Of a DNA stretch of 64,000 nucleotides, positions 32,431 to 42,964 are shown piece by piece (position 1 is the first letter of the stretch; every line of letters starts with the position of its first letter). The position numbers were made by a program, and so were the translations under genes. The notes beneath the pieces are model-generated. The model was not told the DNA's origin and did no database searches. It saw only the letters and a program-made list of their open reading frames with translations. The DNA comes from Sesamia nonagrioides (Eukaryota > Arthropoda > Insecta > Lepidoptera > Noctuidae): contig JADWQK010001380.1 of the NCBI GenBank assembly GCA_017933935.1, positions 4,402,001 through 4,466,000 on the forward strand, written 5' to 3'.

Positions 32431-32620
32431 ATATACGCAGTGGCTGAGCGATCGACTGCTGCGCTGAGTGTCACAGGTTCGATTCTCGCACGGTATAAAT
32501 ATTTGCCTTCAATTAGGTGTTCCGTGTCTGGCTGTTTGTGTATGTGACTTTATATCGTCGTAAACGCACCCACCATACAGGAGAAATTGCTATTGTAGGG
32601 AAACGTTTTAAAAAAAAGAA
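32431..32620 (+). mobile_element. SINE-3, tRNA-derived
   Basis: The head contains an A-box-like TGGCTGAGCGATCG and B box GGTTCGATTCTCGC at tRNA spacing. A tRNA-unrelated body and an A-rich tail (32609-32618) follow. Differs in sequence from SINE-1 and SINE-2. Confidence 0.65.
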
Positions 32621-32709
32621 TAGCATAATTTATAATATAATTTTTCTAGTATTAATTAAATTTTAAATATCTTTTATTAAGACATTGTTTTAGGTTATTG
32701 ATTGGGTAT

Positions 32710-32904
32710 TGTAAGGACCCTTTTACTTACGGTAACACCTGTAATTCACTGGCTCACCACTACACTCGTATCGCAAACAGCACGCGTCTAACCTTGACCA
32801 GTGTCGGTGACAGACTACTAGATTGACCGCTCACAGCTGTACTTCGAGTACAAGTGTACATGAGACAATGTTAGTATGTACCTTTTAGAGATACAAACAC
32901 TACA
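32710..32904 (-). repeat. 3' LTR
   Basis: 195 bp, identical by eye to 37992-38186. Read on the minus strand it begins TGTAGTGTTTG and ends CCTTACA. Confidence 0.95.
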
Positions 32905-33204
32905 TCCCTTCCTTTTTAACAATTTTTTATTATCCTTTACTTATTTAATCACTAACAGAAAAACCGACTTTTCCACCACATGAGATTCGAGGTTACATTA
33001 GTTGAAAGCTTATGTGTCTTTTCCATTTCTTTCAAATACCCTAACCCCTTGACATATTCCTGGCTCATCTGCTCTTCTTTTCTAATCACTATATTCCTTC
33101 CCCTTCTCTTTTTTGCAATCTGTCTTTATCTCCAACTTCCGAATCAGCTCCTGAATTACTTATATATTTTAAGAATGGAATTTAATCCCGGTTATTCTTT
33201 AAAA

Positions 33205-33600
33205 AAACAGTCCTGATGGCGTCTTTCCTGTCACTGAATGAGGGGTAGTGTTATATATTATCAAATACTCATAGAGCGCTTCTCTAAAATCTTTTTTCCC
33301 ATTTTAGCGACTATAATAGTCAACTACCACTAAAAATAATCGCTATTTGGTAATGGCCGTAACAAGTCCATAGCAATGTCCATCCACGCCTCGGCTGGAA
33401 GGTCCCGAGCCGACGCATCATTGGTACAAGAGGATCTGGTAAACTAACGAGTGTACAGTCCTTGCATTTTTTACGAACAACTCAACATCTTTATCAATCC
33501 TTGGCCACCAAACCTCGCATCGTAATCGACCTTTCCTGTCCACGATTCCTGAATGACCTTCATGTGCCGCATGTAATACGCGTGTCCATAGATTTACTGG
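33205..33600 (-). pseudogene. integrase remnant of the LTR element
   Basis: The minus strand shows, across frameshifts, the HHCC zinc-binding region (GHSGIV, VWWPRIDKDVE, then CKDC in another frame) and VVVDYYSR with the first catalytic Asp. After a deletion comes YNTTPHSVTGKTPS, the conserved end of the core. The second catalytic Asp and the Glu region are deleted, so integrase is dead. Confidence 0.8.
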
Positions 33601-33760
33601 AATGACAATTCTGCTCCTCCTAAGGAGTATATTTTCATAGAAGCATAATTCATTTGCGAAGACCTTAAAACATTTAAGAGAGTCATCCTATTGAACGTCA
33701 TAAATTCTTTCTTAACATTGCTGATTTTGTAATGGATTTCTGATTCACTAATTGTTTCCG

Positions 33761-34135
33761 TCATAGGAATTGCCTGAGGTTTTGCATGACCTCGACTATT
33801 TGATGAACATAGTCTTTTACCAATGGTTGGTTGGGCACACTCTCACGCAATCGTGGCAAAGAATACTCAATGTTAGTTTTCCTCGATTTATTTTGTATAT
33901 TATAACGATATGCCTGAAGGCTCAACACCCATCTCTCAACTCTAGCGCATGATCTAGATTTGGGGACAAATACAAATTCGACAGATTTGTGATCGGTAAC
34001 CAAATCAAACACTTTATTTAACCAGAGAAATATATTTATATGCTCAACAGCCCAAACGAGTGAAAGCGCTTCTTTTTCCGTTTGACTATATTTTCTTTCA
34101 CAGTCATTTAGTGTAGGCACCATTATTGAACGCAG
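33761..34135 (-). pseudogene. RNase H remnant of the LTR element
   Basis: A 120-codon open stretch contains RKYSQTEKEALSLVWAVEH, then VTDHKSVEFVF and RVERWVLSLQAYRYNI, the conserved Ty3/gypsy RNase H region. The upstream part, where RNase H begins (LVQHDN), has stops. Confidence 0.85.
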
Positions 34136-34450
34136 TAATTCTAGGTCCTTTATTATCGTGTTGCACCAAAACCGCCCCTTACAATATAGGGCTAGCGTCC
34201 TTAATATCTAATTTCGAGAAATATTTTGCTTTGCTTATTTTCCAGCGACAATGTTCCATGCACGGTAAAAACAATGGTTTTCTCTTAATATAGCTGTTAA
34301 CACAGACGCGTATCGCCATTATTTTCTAGAATATGTACTATGGAAGGAACCCACGGTGATGGGTCGTGTACTTCCTCGATGACGTCTAATTCGAGTGATT
34401 CTTATTTATTTATTTTTCTGTAGGTCTATGTATTCTTCGGAATGGTTGCA
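34136..34450 (-). pseudogene. reverse transcriptase remnant, catalytic core deleted
   Basis: Shows the linker VKPVMQPFRRIHRP, the early reverse-transcriptase phrase EEVHDPSPWVPSI and, after a frameshift, KYFSKLDIKDA with the first catalytic Asp. The sequence then jumps directly to RNase H: the palm region with the YxDD motif is absent. Confidence 0.8.
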
Positions 34451-34619
34451 TAACAGGTTTCACTAACGGATCTATAGGAATTTCTATATTGAGACATTTT
34501 AAGTTTAGGAAGCACTGAGATCGTTCTTGACTGAAGTTTATTTGGTTCACCCCGAGCCCTAATTTTAAAACCCCAAGACGTATAGCAGTGTCCTTTCCTA
34601 GAAGATTTCTTGATCCATC

Positions 34620-34880
34620 TCCTATGACCTAAACTTTAGCCCGATCTTGGGCCTTGGTCTCAGCTTTTATTATAACTTCCAACGACCCATTGACATGTAA
34701 TAGACTTTTACTGACATATGCTAAAAATATTTTATTCGGTTCTTGGATCTGATCATAACATTGAAACTTGTTTCCTTTTCAAATGTTCCCAAATTTTTCC
34801 GATATCAAATTCAATTTGCAACCAGAGTCTATTAACATTCCTAAATTAACTCCTCCTTTTTCACATTTTATTGTTGCATT
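34620..34880 (-). pseudogene. aspartic protease remnant of the LTR element
   Basis: The minus-strand frame around 34821-34829 reads GMLIDSGCKLNLIS, the retroviral-type protease active site (DSG), followed by a region with GKDTAIRLGVLKLG. A stop lies between these parts. Confidence 0.75.
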
Positions 34881-34988
34881 ATTGTTTAAGTTAAGTATAT
34901 TCTACCTGTTCTTTTTCTATAGAATTAACCGTTGTGTCTTGTTTTTGTCTTTTATGGTTGTTTTGGTTAATTGAATAGATTTAGTTTA

Positions 34989-35030
34989 GCAGCAGCGTTG
35001 GTAGTGGCCTAATTTGCCACAACCATTGCA
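34989..35030 (-). pseudogene. Gag CCHC zinc knuckle
   Basis: Fourteen codons read CNGCGKLGHYQRCC, a CX2CX4HX4C knuckle, directly upstream (minus sense) of the protease. The rest of gag is not recognisable; its place is taken by the minisatellite and nested inserts. Confidence 0.75.
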
Positions 35031-35390
35031 AGTTTTCCTGAAGCTGGACAGACCGAACCTTGAGGAGTATGTACTGCATGGCTACTTTATCGCAATTACT
35101 AGATCGTTTGTTTTGAGTCACCCATCTGGTATTATTCTTGTATGTAGTTTTTCAAAGGTCTTATTTTGTTTGAGAAGAAGGTAATCATCTAGTTTACTAA
35201 TAGCTACATCAAAACATTGACATCATTTACAGGATTAACATAAGCTCCTGGCGAGTTATAAATATGTCTTGAAGTGCAGATTCACCTACACTAATAACGT
35301 TGCTCTCTTTTTGATGTCAACACTGATAGCAGATGCTTTTAGAATCAAGAATATTATTATAAAAACCATGTACAAAGCTGAGAAATAATA

Positions 35391-36360
35391 ATGGTATTCG
35401 AAGATTTACCTCAGTTCTAATTTAATGGTGTTCGAAGATTTACCTCAATTCCAATTCAATGGAATCCCGACGAACTCAATTCCAATTTAATGGAATTCCG
35501 GCGAACTCAATTCCAATTTAATGGAATTCCGACGAACCCAATTCCAATTTAATGGAATTCCGACGAACTCAATTCCAATTTAATGGAATTCCGACGAAAT
35601 CAATCCCAATTTAATGGGATTCCGACGAACTCAATTCCAATTTAATGGAATTCCGACGAAATCAATCCCAATTTAATGGGATTCCGACGAAATCAATCCC
35701 AATTTAATGGGATTCCGACGAACTCAATTCCAATTTAATGGAATTCCGACGAAATCAATCCCAATTTAATGGGATTCCGACGAACTCAATCCCAATTTAA
35801 TGGGATTCCGACGAACTCAATTCCAATTTAATGGAATTCCGACGAAATCAATCCCAATTTAATGGGATTCCGACGAACTCAATTCCAATTTAATGGAATT
35901 CCGACGAAATCAATTCCAATTTAATGGAATTCCGACGAAATCAATTCCAATTTAATGGAATTCCGACGAACTCAATTCCAATTTAATGGAATTCCGACGA
36001 ACTCAATTCCAATTTAATGGAATTCCGACGAAATCAATCCTAATTTAATGGGATTCCGACGAACTCAATCCCAATTTAATGGGATTCCGACGAACTCAAT
36101 TCCAATTTAATGGAATTCCGACGAAATCAATCCCAATTTAATGGGATTCCGACGAACTCAATCCCAATTTAATGGGATTCCGACGAAATCAATTCCAATT
36201 TAATGGAATTCCGACGAAATCAATCCCAATTTAATGGGATTCCGACGAAATCAATTCCAATTTAATGGAATTCCGACGAACTCAATTCCAATTTAATGGA
36301 ATTCCGACGAAATCAATTTTCCGAAGATTTCATCTCAATTACAATTTAATAGAATATTTT
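35391..36360. repeat. 31-bp minisatellite inside the LTR element
   Basis: Twenty-eight tandem 31-bp units at 35444-36311, plus degenerate units at both edges. Each unit has an inverted repeat ATTCCA-ATTTAA-TGGAAT joined by CCGACGAAMTC. Seventeen units have T/A and eleven have C/G at the paired arm positions (ATCCCA/TGGGAT), so the two arms change together. Confidence 0.95.
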
Positions 36361-36514
36361 AAACCATTACTCCGTTAGCTAGGCGAGCGAAAGGTAGGTA
36401 TGGTTATATTTTATTGTTAGCGTACCTCTGCAAACCGTAATGTAATATCATGTAGGTAAGTTTATTGTTATGGTATATACATATATGGTGTTAATTATTT
36501 ATTAAAATACTGAT

Positions 36515-36917
36515 CATCATCATCTCGACGTTAATCCCGTCGCATCCGCAGCCTTTCAGCTTCTGGAGTCTGGGGCCCGCCTTACCAGTCCAACTGCTGA
36601 TTTTTGGCCATTTCATTCAGACATTTTCCGTGAAGCGACCGCCGTCTGACCTCCACAGCCCGAAGGCGACATCTAAGCATTGCAGTTAAACCAATTGTTA
36701 GACTTTTGAGGGCTCCAACCAACCCGTAACGACTGCCACTAGATGTTCGTATGGCAACCGGGACCAACGGCCCAACGTGCCCTCCGAGGCACGACCAGAC
36801 CAGCGCAAACATTCATATTCATGCATACAAACACTTGCCGCTGTACGGGGATCGAACCCGCGCCTCCTTGCGCAACGGCCGCGCTCGCTACCACTACGCC
36901 ACGGAGGCTGTCATTTG
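36515..36917 (-). mobile_element. SINE-1 nested in the LTR element
   Basis: Complete copy with the tRNA-like head at the right (GCCTCCGTGGCGTAGTGG, B box GGTTCGATCCCCG) and (ATC)n at the left. Flanked by TTAAAATACTGAT at 36502-36514 and 36918-36930. Confidence 0.9.
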
Positions 36918-37363
36918 TTAAAATACTGATACGAAACCTAATTAAAAACGTTAAAAGTTCCATAGGTAGGTAGCCTATGTCACCCTATGTCTATCACGAA
37001 AACTGTTAAGCTGTTTGGATTTCAACCACCTAAGGTTGAAATCCTAAATTAAATCATAATAATATTTTACAAAGGGTAATTAAGTAGGCACGCAATCAAT
37101 TAATATTATGGACCTGTAGGTATATTAGTATCCCATAGCTATCTAGGGTACCTACATTATAGAATAAAGTATCATTTAGACTACGTACAATGCAAATCTG
37201 AGTAAACGTTATTAGTGGTCTTCTTAATAAATCATAACTTGTTTGCAATTTATAAAATAAATAAGGTAGGTAGGTACCAACGAAAAAGCCGTCTAGATCT
37301 TGATGTAAATAATAGTAGGTAACTCAATCAACCGCCTGTTTGTACTTTGTTTACGTTATGTTA

Positions 37364-37692
37364 GACCGCTTACACACTTAGGCGAAGAGCAGCGCGACAG
37401 ACGCGCGACTGTGCTCGGACAGAATTTTCATAAACGGAATTACGGCACAGCCAATGCCGTGTGCTCAATAATCAATTGCTCAGTCAGTGATGGGACAGTG
37501 ATGGTAGTATAACCAACACTACACTCTATAACTGCACTGCACTGCAATCTAAAACCACGTGTAGAAAGTTACATGTGCATAGATTGCGCAATGAGAGATT
37601 TTGACACCGAATGATAGGATCTAAGCTGCGCAGACGCACCCGCGCGGCTCGTTACTATCACGCTGCTATCACATACTAATGTGAAAGCGGCC
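37364..37692. mobile_element. MITE nested in the LTR element (TTA target)
   Basis: 329 bp with imperfect inverted ends GACCGCTTACACA and TGTGAAAGCGGCC and TTA on both sides (37361-37363, 37693-37695). A 3-bp TTA duplication suggests PIF/Harbinger type. Confidence 0.7.
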
Positions 37693-37973
37693 TTAGTCTC
37701 GTCACAGTAAACAGACTGTGGACTCGCTGAGGCGGCAGTTAAGTACTTACGGAACAGAATATTATGACTCATCGTCTCCTCATATGTAAACAAAATATTT
37801 CTGCTTTGGGGTCATAATTTATATTCAGAAATGCGTTTTAACTATTTTTAATTACGTTTTTCTAGTACTAGTATGAATTACACATCTTTTGAGTTTGGAA
37901 GGTTAGCAACAACAAAACATTAGGTACCATACGCCACCTTTCCCCCCTAAAAAAAAATTTTGAATTCTGACCT

Positions 37974-37991
37974 TTTCTCCTCGTCGCCACT
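37974..37991 (-). other. candidate primer-binding site
   Basis: On the minus strand AGTGGCGACGAGGAG directly follows the 5' LTR, where a tRNA 3' end should pair. I cannot name the tRNA with confidence. Confidence 0.5.
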
Positions 37992-38186
37992 TGTAAGGAC
38001 CCTTTTACTTACGGTAACACCTGTAATTCACTGGCTCACCACTACACTCGTATCGCAAACAGCACGCGTCTAACCTTGACCAGTGTCGGTGACAGACTAC
38101 TAGATTGACCGCTCACAGCTGTACTTCGAGTACAAGTGTACATGAGACAATGTTAGTATGTACCTTTTAGAGATACAAACACTACA
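37992..38186 (-). repeat. 5' LTR
   Basis: 195 bp, identical by eye to the 3' LTR. It should carry the element's promoter and polyadenylation signal, which I cannot pinpoint. Confidence 0.95.
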
Positions 38187-38191
38187 GGTAT

Positions 38192-39097
38192 ATTTTAGAA
38201 TTACTTATTTGTTTGATTTTAAGGATAAATTCCTTATGTTTTACTATATTAAGACATAAGAAAATCTAATTGTAAATAGTATACATTTAATATAAGTATA
38301 CATAATATTCTACAGTTTTGAATAAATGCTTCTTTAAATTTAATAGAGTGTGTAAATTGATTGTAGTGGGAAGGCTGGGAACTGATACAGGATATGCTAA
38401 CCTGTTGAAATATTTTATCTGAGTTAAACATGTCCCACGCAAGTTGGCCAATCAGCGGAATGCAGGCGAAACTGACTGTAATTTGAGTGGGACGAGTTAG
38501 TAGTAGATTTTGGAATAAATGGTCACCAGGCGGCGTAAGGCGTGATTTTAAAAAATTATCCTGTTATTGTGCTGCTAAAGCATGCAACCACTCTTATATT
38601 AAGCACATTCATATTTCCTAGTTCCTTTCCATTCATTAACATTCAGCGCTCACGAATAACTTCACTCACTCTCTCTTGAACAACATCGGAAAAAGTTCAC
38701 CATGCGCGCTGACCGGCTTAGCATAAAAATTCTATAAATCGATAATTACCCCCATGAAACCACCAATAAAGTGACCAAGTGAAGATCTGTGGAGGCCTCC
38801 ATCACAACCCGGAGAGTGCAGCGCTGGGAATCCCGTAAGTTCACCCTTGTCTCATTTGTATATATGTGCTTGTGGTTCGTGGGGATTCCACCGGGTTTCA
38901 CAGAAGACGCGCCTAAGAAACGCAGTCCAGCTATCGAAGAAATATCAGTGTACCATCACCAAACATGTGCTTTCAGCCCTAACCCTAGTAAAAAATAATG
39001 CCTTGTATGTGTTCTTTAAGAATATGTATTTTTCACGTCTCACCTTTCATTCTGTATCATGACCATATAAGTACATGGTATGAAAGTACATGGAACC
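38192..39097. other. unassigned sequence
   Basis: The phrase AGTAAAAAATAATGCC near 38986-39020 resembles 31308-31325, suggesting an old shared repeat. No gene is supported. Confidence 0.3.
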
Positions 39098-39114
39098 TCT
39101 TTCTGAGAAGCAGT

Positions 39115-39458
39115 CATCATCATCTCAAGGTTAATCCCAGTCGCATCCGAAGCTTTTTCAGCTTTGGAGTCTGAACTTCGATATTTTCAGTGAAGCGACT
39201 GCCAACTCCACAACCGGAAGGCGATATCGAAGCATTGCAGTTAGACCATTTGTTGGACTTTTGACCGACAACCCGTAACGACTGCCATTAGATGTTCGTA
39301 TGGCAACTGGGACCAACGGCTTGACGTCCTTTCCGAGACACGACCAGACCAGTGCAAATATTCATATTCATGCATACAAATTTTTGCACTGCGCTGGGAT
39401 TTAACACGCGCCTCCCTGCGCAGCGGCCCCGTTCGCTGCCGCTACGTCACGGACGCTG
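39115..39458 (-). mobile_element. SINE-1
   Basis: Flanked by the perfect 17-bp duplication TCTTTCTGAGAAGCAGT (39098-39114, 39459-39475). Internal deletion near the left end relative to other copies. Confidence 0.9.
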
Positions 39459-39475
39459 TCTTTCTGAGAAGCAGT

Positions 39476-39759
39476 AATGCCCACAAAGAAGGAGGTGGAG
39501 CGCATGAGGAAGAATAAATCTCTGCTCCTCACTTCTAGTCGCTGCAAGAGACGTCCTGAACTACAGGAGTTACGTGGTCGAGGGTCACGTCGACGTAGCC
39601 GACTCCTACTACTACTTATGGTGCTGGCTTGCGGGTGGTAGGCAATAGGTAAATCGCCGTCTGGTAGCCGCTAGAACCAATGCAGGGACGCGGTTGGTTT
39701 GAAAGAGATATCGTGACCTGGTACGACCGAAAACTTTCTTCTCTGAGAGTCAACAATCA
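39476..39759. other. unassigned sequence
   Basis: No supported feature. Confidence 0.3.
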
Positions 39760-39957
39760 TGAACTGAATGCATGATAACAGAGCGCCATTTTTGCAATTT
39801 TAAGAACGTCAGTCGAACATAGTCTGATCTCATTCTTAAGAATTTACTTCTAATTAGAAGTTAGTATTTTTGACAGGTTAAGAATGAGATCAGACTATGT
39901 TCGACTGACGTTCTTAAAATTGCAAAAATGGCGCTCTGTTATCACGCATTCAGTTCA
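39760..39957. repeat. foldback with 80-bp near-perfect arms
   Basis: Arm 39760-39839 is complementary to 39878-39957 with a single mismatch noticed (GCATGATAAC versus GCGTGATAAC). The 38-bp loop itself contains a small hairpin (ACTTCTAATTAGAAGT). Confidence 0.92.
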
Positions 39958-39992
39958 CTCAACAATTTAGGGAAATTCCCTAAATTGTTGAG
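39958..39992. repeat. 35-bp near-perfect palindrome
   Basis: CTCAACAATTTAGGGAA is followed by one base and its exact reverse complement. It directly abuts the 80-bp foldback. Confidence 0.92.
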
Positions 39993-40459
39993 TTTTTGGA
40001 CATTGTCTGCTGAGATGAGACTGTGACTAAATTGTAATTAAAATAATTATTGACCTTCAATTTATACGTCGATGTCCCTGACATCCTGTCCAGTACATAC
40101 TAATTCCATGCGTTCTAGTTTTTTAAATTAAGAAGTGTCATTCATAAGAGCGCGGCAAACGGCAATAAATCATTGTTGTCAGCGGCTTTACTGTAGACTA
40201 AACAAACACGTCACATTTGACACGCACGTTTTCTCATGTTGCAACACTGTTACATACTTTTGTAACTTTGTTGTTTCGGACAGACAGATGTCTAAATAGT
40301 TTCAGGAACTACGTTAAATTCAGTTGTTTTTGTATTGTTTGTTGGGTACTTATGTTCGGTTTTATAGCCACGAGTAACATTTTAAATATTCATACATCGC
40401 TTTCGATGTTCTGTGACATTGTGTTTTCGCACTGATTTCGGGTCAACATCTCTCGATCT
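39993..40459. other. unassigned AT-rich sequence
   Basis: No supported feature. Confidence 0.3.
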
Positions 40460-40650
40460 GTGTAGCTACGCGTTTGGCGTTCTGTATGCCTAGTATGAGT
40501 TTTCATCACGAAACTCGATCGTCGACATCGACCACATTTGGCGTTTGATTGAGAGTTCTTACAACCTTGAAGCGGGCCAATCGATGAGTCAAACGCGTTC
40601 GATATCGACGATCGAGTCTCGTACCTAATGTAAACTCATGGTAGCTACAC
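40460..40650. repeat. imperfect foldback with GTGTAGCTAC ends
   Basis: The outer ends TGTGTAGCTAC and GTAGCTACAC are inverted. Inner blocks ACTCGATCGTCGACATCGA and its inverted relative pair imperfectly. Probably a foldback or MITE-like element. Confidence 0.6.
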
Positions 40651-40988
40651 TGGTCTGTTAACGAACTTTATAAATACTTTATTCGACTAATAAATATATT
40701 TGTCTATATTTTGTCTTTAATTTACATTTTTGTTTATCTATCTGCTCACATCTGCTGAGCAAAATCATCTCTACTTCTTACCACCTCTCTCTCTGTCCAG
40801 AGCTAACAAGGACCAATCTTTATGAAAGGAGTCCAACGCTTTCTGCCGTCTTCATCCGGACCTGTTACGATGTTCTAAGCTTGGTTAAGGTTTGATGTGA
40901 AAGAATGGATGCGGAATGTGGAAGACGGGGTGATGTAGCCTGGGAAAGGCCTATGACCAGGAGCGGACAGGGCTAGGCATTTGACGAC

Positions 40989-41903
40989 TTAAGAGGGGAC
41001 TCTAGTGCCGAGGAATTTGGATAATAGGTATTTGAAGAAACTATTGCCGTCGCGCTGTTTCCAACCTCTCCCGGTAAAGTGCTAAAAGGAAAGTTGCAGC
41101 TCAGGCTGATTTTTACCTCCAAAAACGTTGACCAAAAAACGTTTCGTATTCCGCTGTTTTATTTTTCAAAACACGACAGATGACAATTATTTTTATATCA
41201 AAATTTAGAGGAAAAGTATACCTATGCTTCTATTATTTTCTTTTTTGTCAAAAACTTATCACGTTTGTCTAATTGTCATCTGAACATCACGGTAAAAATG
41301 GGTTATTTTTCGCGATTTTGAAGTATCGTATTTCTTTTATTAATTAAGTTTAGGAAAAAACCAAATGATAGGGGTCCGTATAATCATCATCATCATCATC
41401 ATCCCAGCGCCAATCCCAGTCGCATCCGAAGCCTTTTCAGCTTTGGAGTCTGGGGTCCGCTTTACCAGTCCAACTGCTGATATGGCTAAACTTCGACATT
41501 TTCCGTGAAGCGACTGCCGTCTGACCTCCACAACCCGAAGGCGACATCGAAGCATTGCAGTTAGTCCAATTGTTGGACTTTTTTGAGGGCTCCAACAACC
41601 CATAACCCTCTAGATGTTCGTATGTCAACCGGGACCAACGGCTTAACGTGCTTTCCGAGGCACGACCAGACCAGTGCAAATATTCATATTCATGCATACA
41701 AATACTTGCACTGTGCGGGGATCGAACCCGCGCCACCCTGCGCAGCGGCCGCGTCCGCTACCGCTACGCCACGGAGGCTGTCCGTATAATAAAGGTGTAA
41801 AATTACAGAAAAAAAAAATACTTATTGCTCTAACAGCATTATCCACGAAGAAAACAGCGGAATACGTTTGTAAAGAGAAAGCACCAATAGCGTCCCCTCT
41901 TAA
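40989..41903. mobile_element. TTAA-flanked MITE, copy 1, carrying a SINE-1
   Basis: Ends GAGGGGAC and GTCCCCTC, flanked by TTAA at 40989-40992 and 41900-41903. Without the SINE and one target copy it is about 501 bp and aligns with the empty copy at 47465-47940. TTAA targets suggest the piggyBac superfamily, but no transposase is present. Confidence 0.85.
41385..41780 (-). mobile_element. SINE-1, full length, inside a MITE
   Basis: Flanked by TCCGTATAAT at 41375-41384 and 41781-41790. tRNA-like head at the right with B box GGTTCGATCCCCG, (ATC)n at the left. Confidence 0.92.
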
Positions 41904-42870
41904 ATGGTTGAGTTATCAATATCCTTTTTTAAATGCTAAGCTTTTTTGGGTGATTTATAATATTAATTTAGTACGCATGATTAGCACACGATCTATATAA
42001 TACATGAATCATTACAACACCTAAACGTCAAAAAAAAAAAAAGAAAACAATATGTCGTGATTGTTGACGTTTCGTCTGCCTGATCCCCTTATCGTACGAG
42101 TTTGCGTATGTTCTTAGATACCGGACTATAAACGCTAGAAGAGAACCGCTAATTGCTGCAATCGACCTTGGCATTCCTTCATCGTGGACTAGTTACAGAC
42201 AATTTGTGTACTTAAATCTTGGAATGTTTGTTTCCATGGTGATCTGGAAAGAACTGGTTTTTTTTTAGATTTTGACACAACAATGTGTAAACTTAACAGC
42301 AGCTTTGTAGCAGTTTTCCAATGGATATTTAAAAAAGTATATAGACTTCTACGTATTTAATCATAAATATTTTTGTAGGATTTATTTACAAATAAAAATA
42401 AAAGCTCTTTACAACAAAAAAAAATCATAATGAATTCCGACATTCGGCCCAAAATTCGACTACGTATTTGTTGCCATCAGTACCTACCTGTAATGTAAAG
42501 CTGAGAGGACACGTAGGACTGTGGAACAGAACAACACTCAAAAAACTTGATCAAAAAAACCTTTTAAATTTTCTCTCAAGTTCCTCCTTTTTAAATTATA
42601 CGAGCACAACCAATAATAATTAATTGACTGTCAACACATAAAATGGCTGACACCATACTTTTGGCGCCAAATTAAGCCCGTTAATCTGATGGCGCCAGAT
42701 CATTTAAGTCCGGTTTTTTGACGTTAATATGTTAGCGAAAAACGTTTCGGGGTTAAGTAAAAGCGAACTCGATCGTCGAAAAGTATGTCAGAGGGGATTA
42801 AAGAAATAATTCGCGGTCGTGAAATCATACGTTACAGTTTTATTATCTGTGCCAATATATCATTGAGTAA
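41904..42870. other. unassigned AT-rich sequence
   Basis: No supported feature. Confidence 0.3.
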
Positions 42871-42947
42871 GGTAAAGTTACGTTGAGGTATCCTTCTCTG
42901 CATGAGAGGAGACCTGTGCCCAGCAGTGGGGCGATAAAAAGGTTGAT
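42871..42947 (+). mobile_element. short LINE-tail insertion
   Basis: Contains GAGACCTGTGCCCAGCAGTG and a (GAT)n end. The target duplication ATATCATTGAGTAA lies on both sides (about 42857-42870 and 42951-42964). Confidence 0.75.
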
Positions 42948-42964
42948 GATGATATCATTGAGTA

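Larger units (their letters stand above)
32705..38191 (-). mobile_element. Ty3/gypsy-type LTR retrotransposon, complete ends, defective interior
   Basis: Two identical 195-bp LTRs (32710-32904 and 37992-38186) start TG and end CA and are flanked by the 5-bp duplication GGTAT (32705-32709, 38187-38191). Coding remnants are on the minus strand in the order zinc knuckle, protease, reverse transcriptase, RNase H, integrase, which is the Ty3/gypsy order. A purine tract AAAAAGGAAGGGA (minus strand, 32905-32917) abuts the 3' LTR, and a candidate primer-binding site TGGCGACGAGGAG follows the 5' LTR. The interior also contains a 31-bp minisatellite, a SINE-1 and a MITE. Stops, frameshifts and deletions of the catalytic cores mean it cannot encode its own enzymes. 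Confidence 0.93.

Noticed and set aside
35391..36360. CRISPR-like array (regular direct repeats)
   Set aside because: Units are contiguous with no unique spacers, in a eukaryotic retrotransposon; it is a minisatellite.
36739..36973. tRNA gene suggested by B-box-like sequence near 36845 (and similar sites at 15730, 41720, 46140, 53755)
   Set aside because: The boxes belong to tRNA-derived SINE heads: fused to SINE bodies, flanked by target duplications, and no complete cloverleaf is formed.
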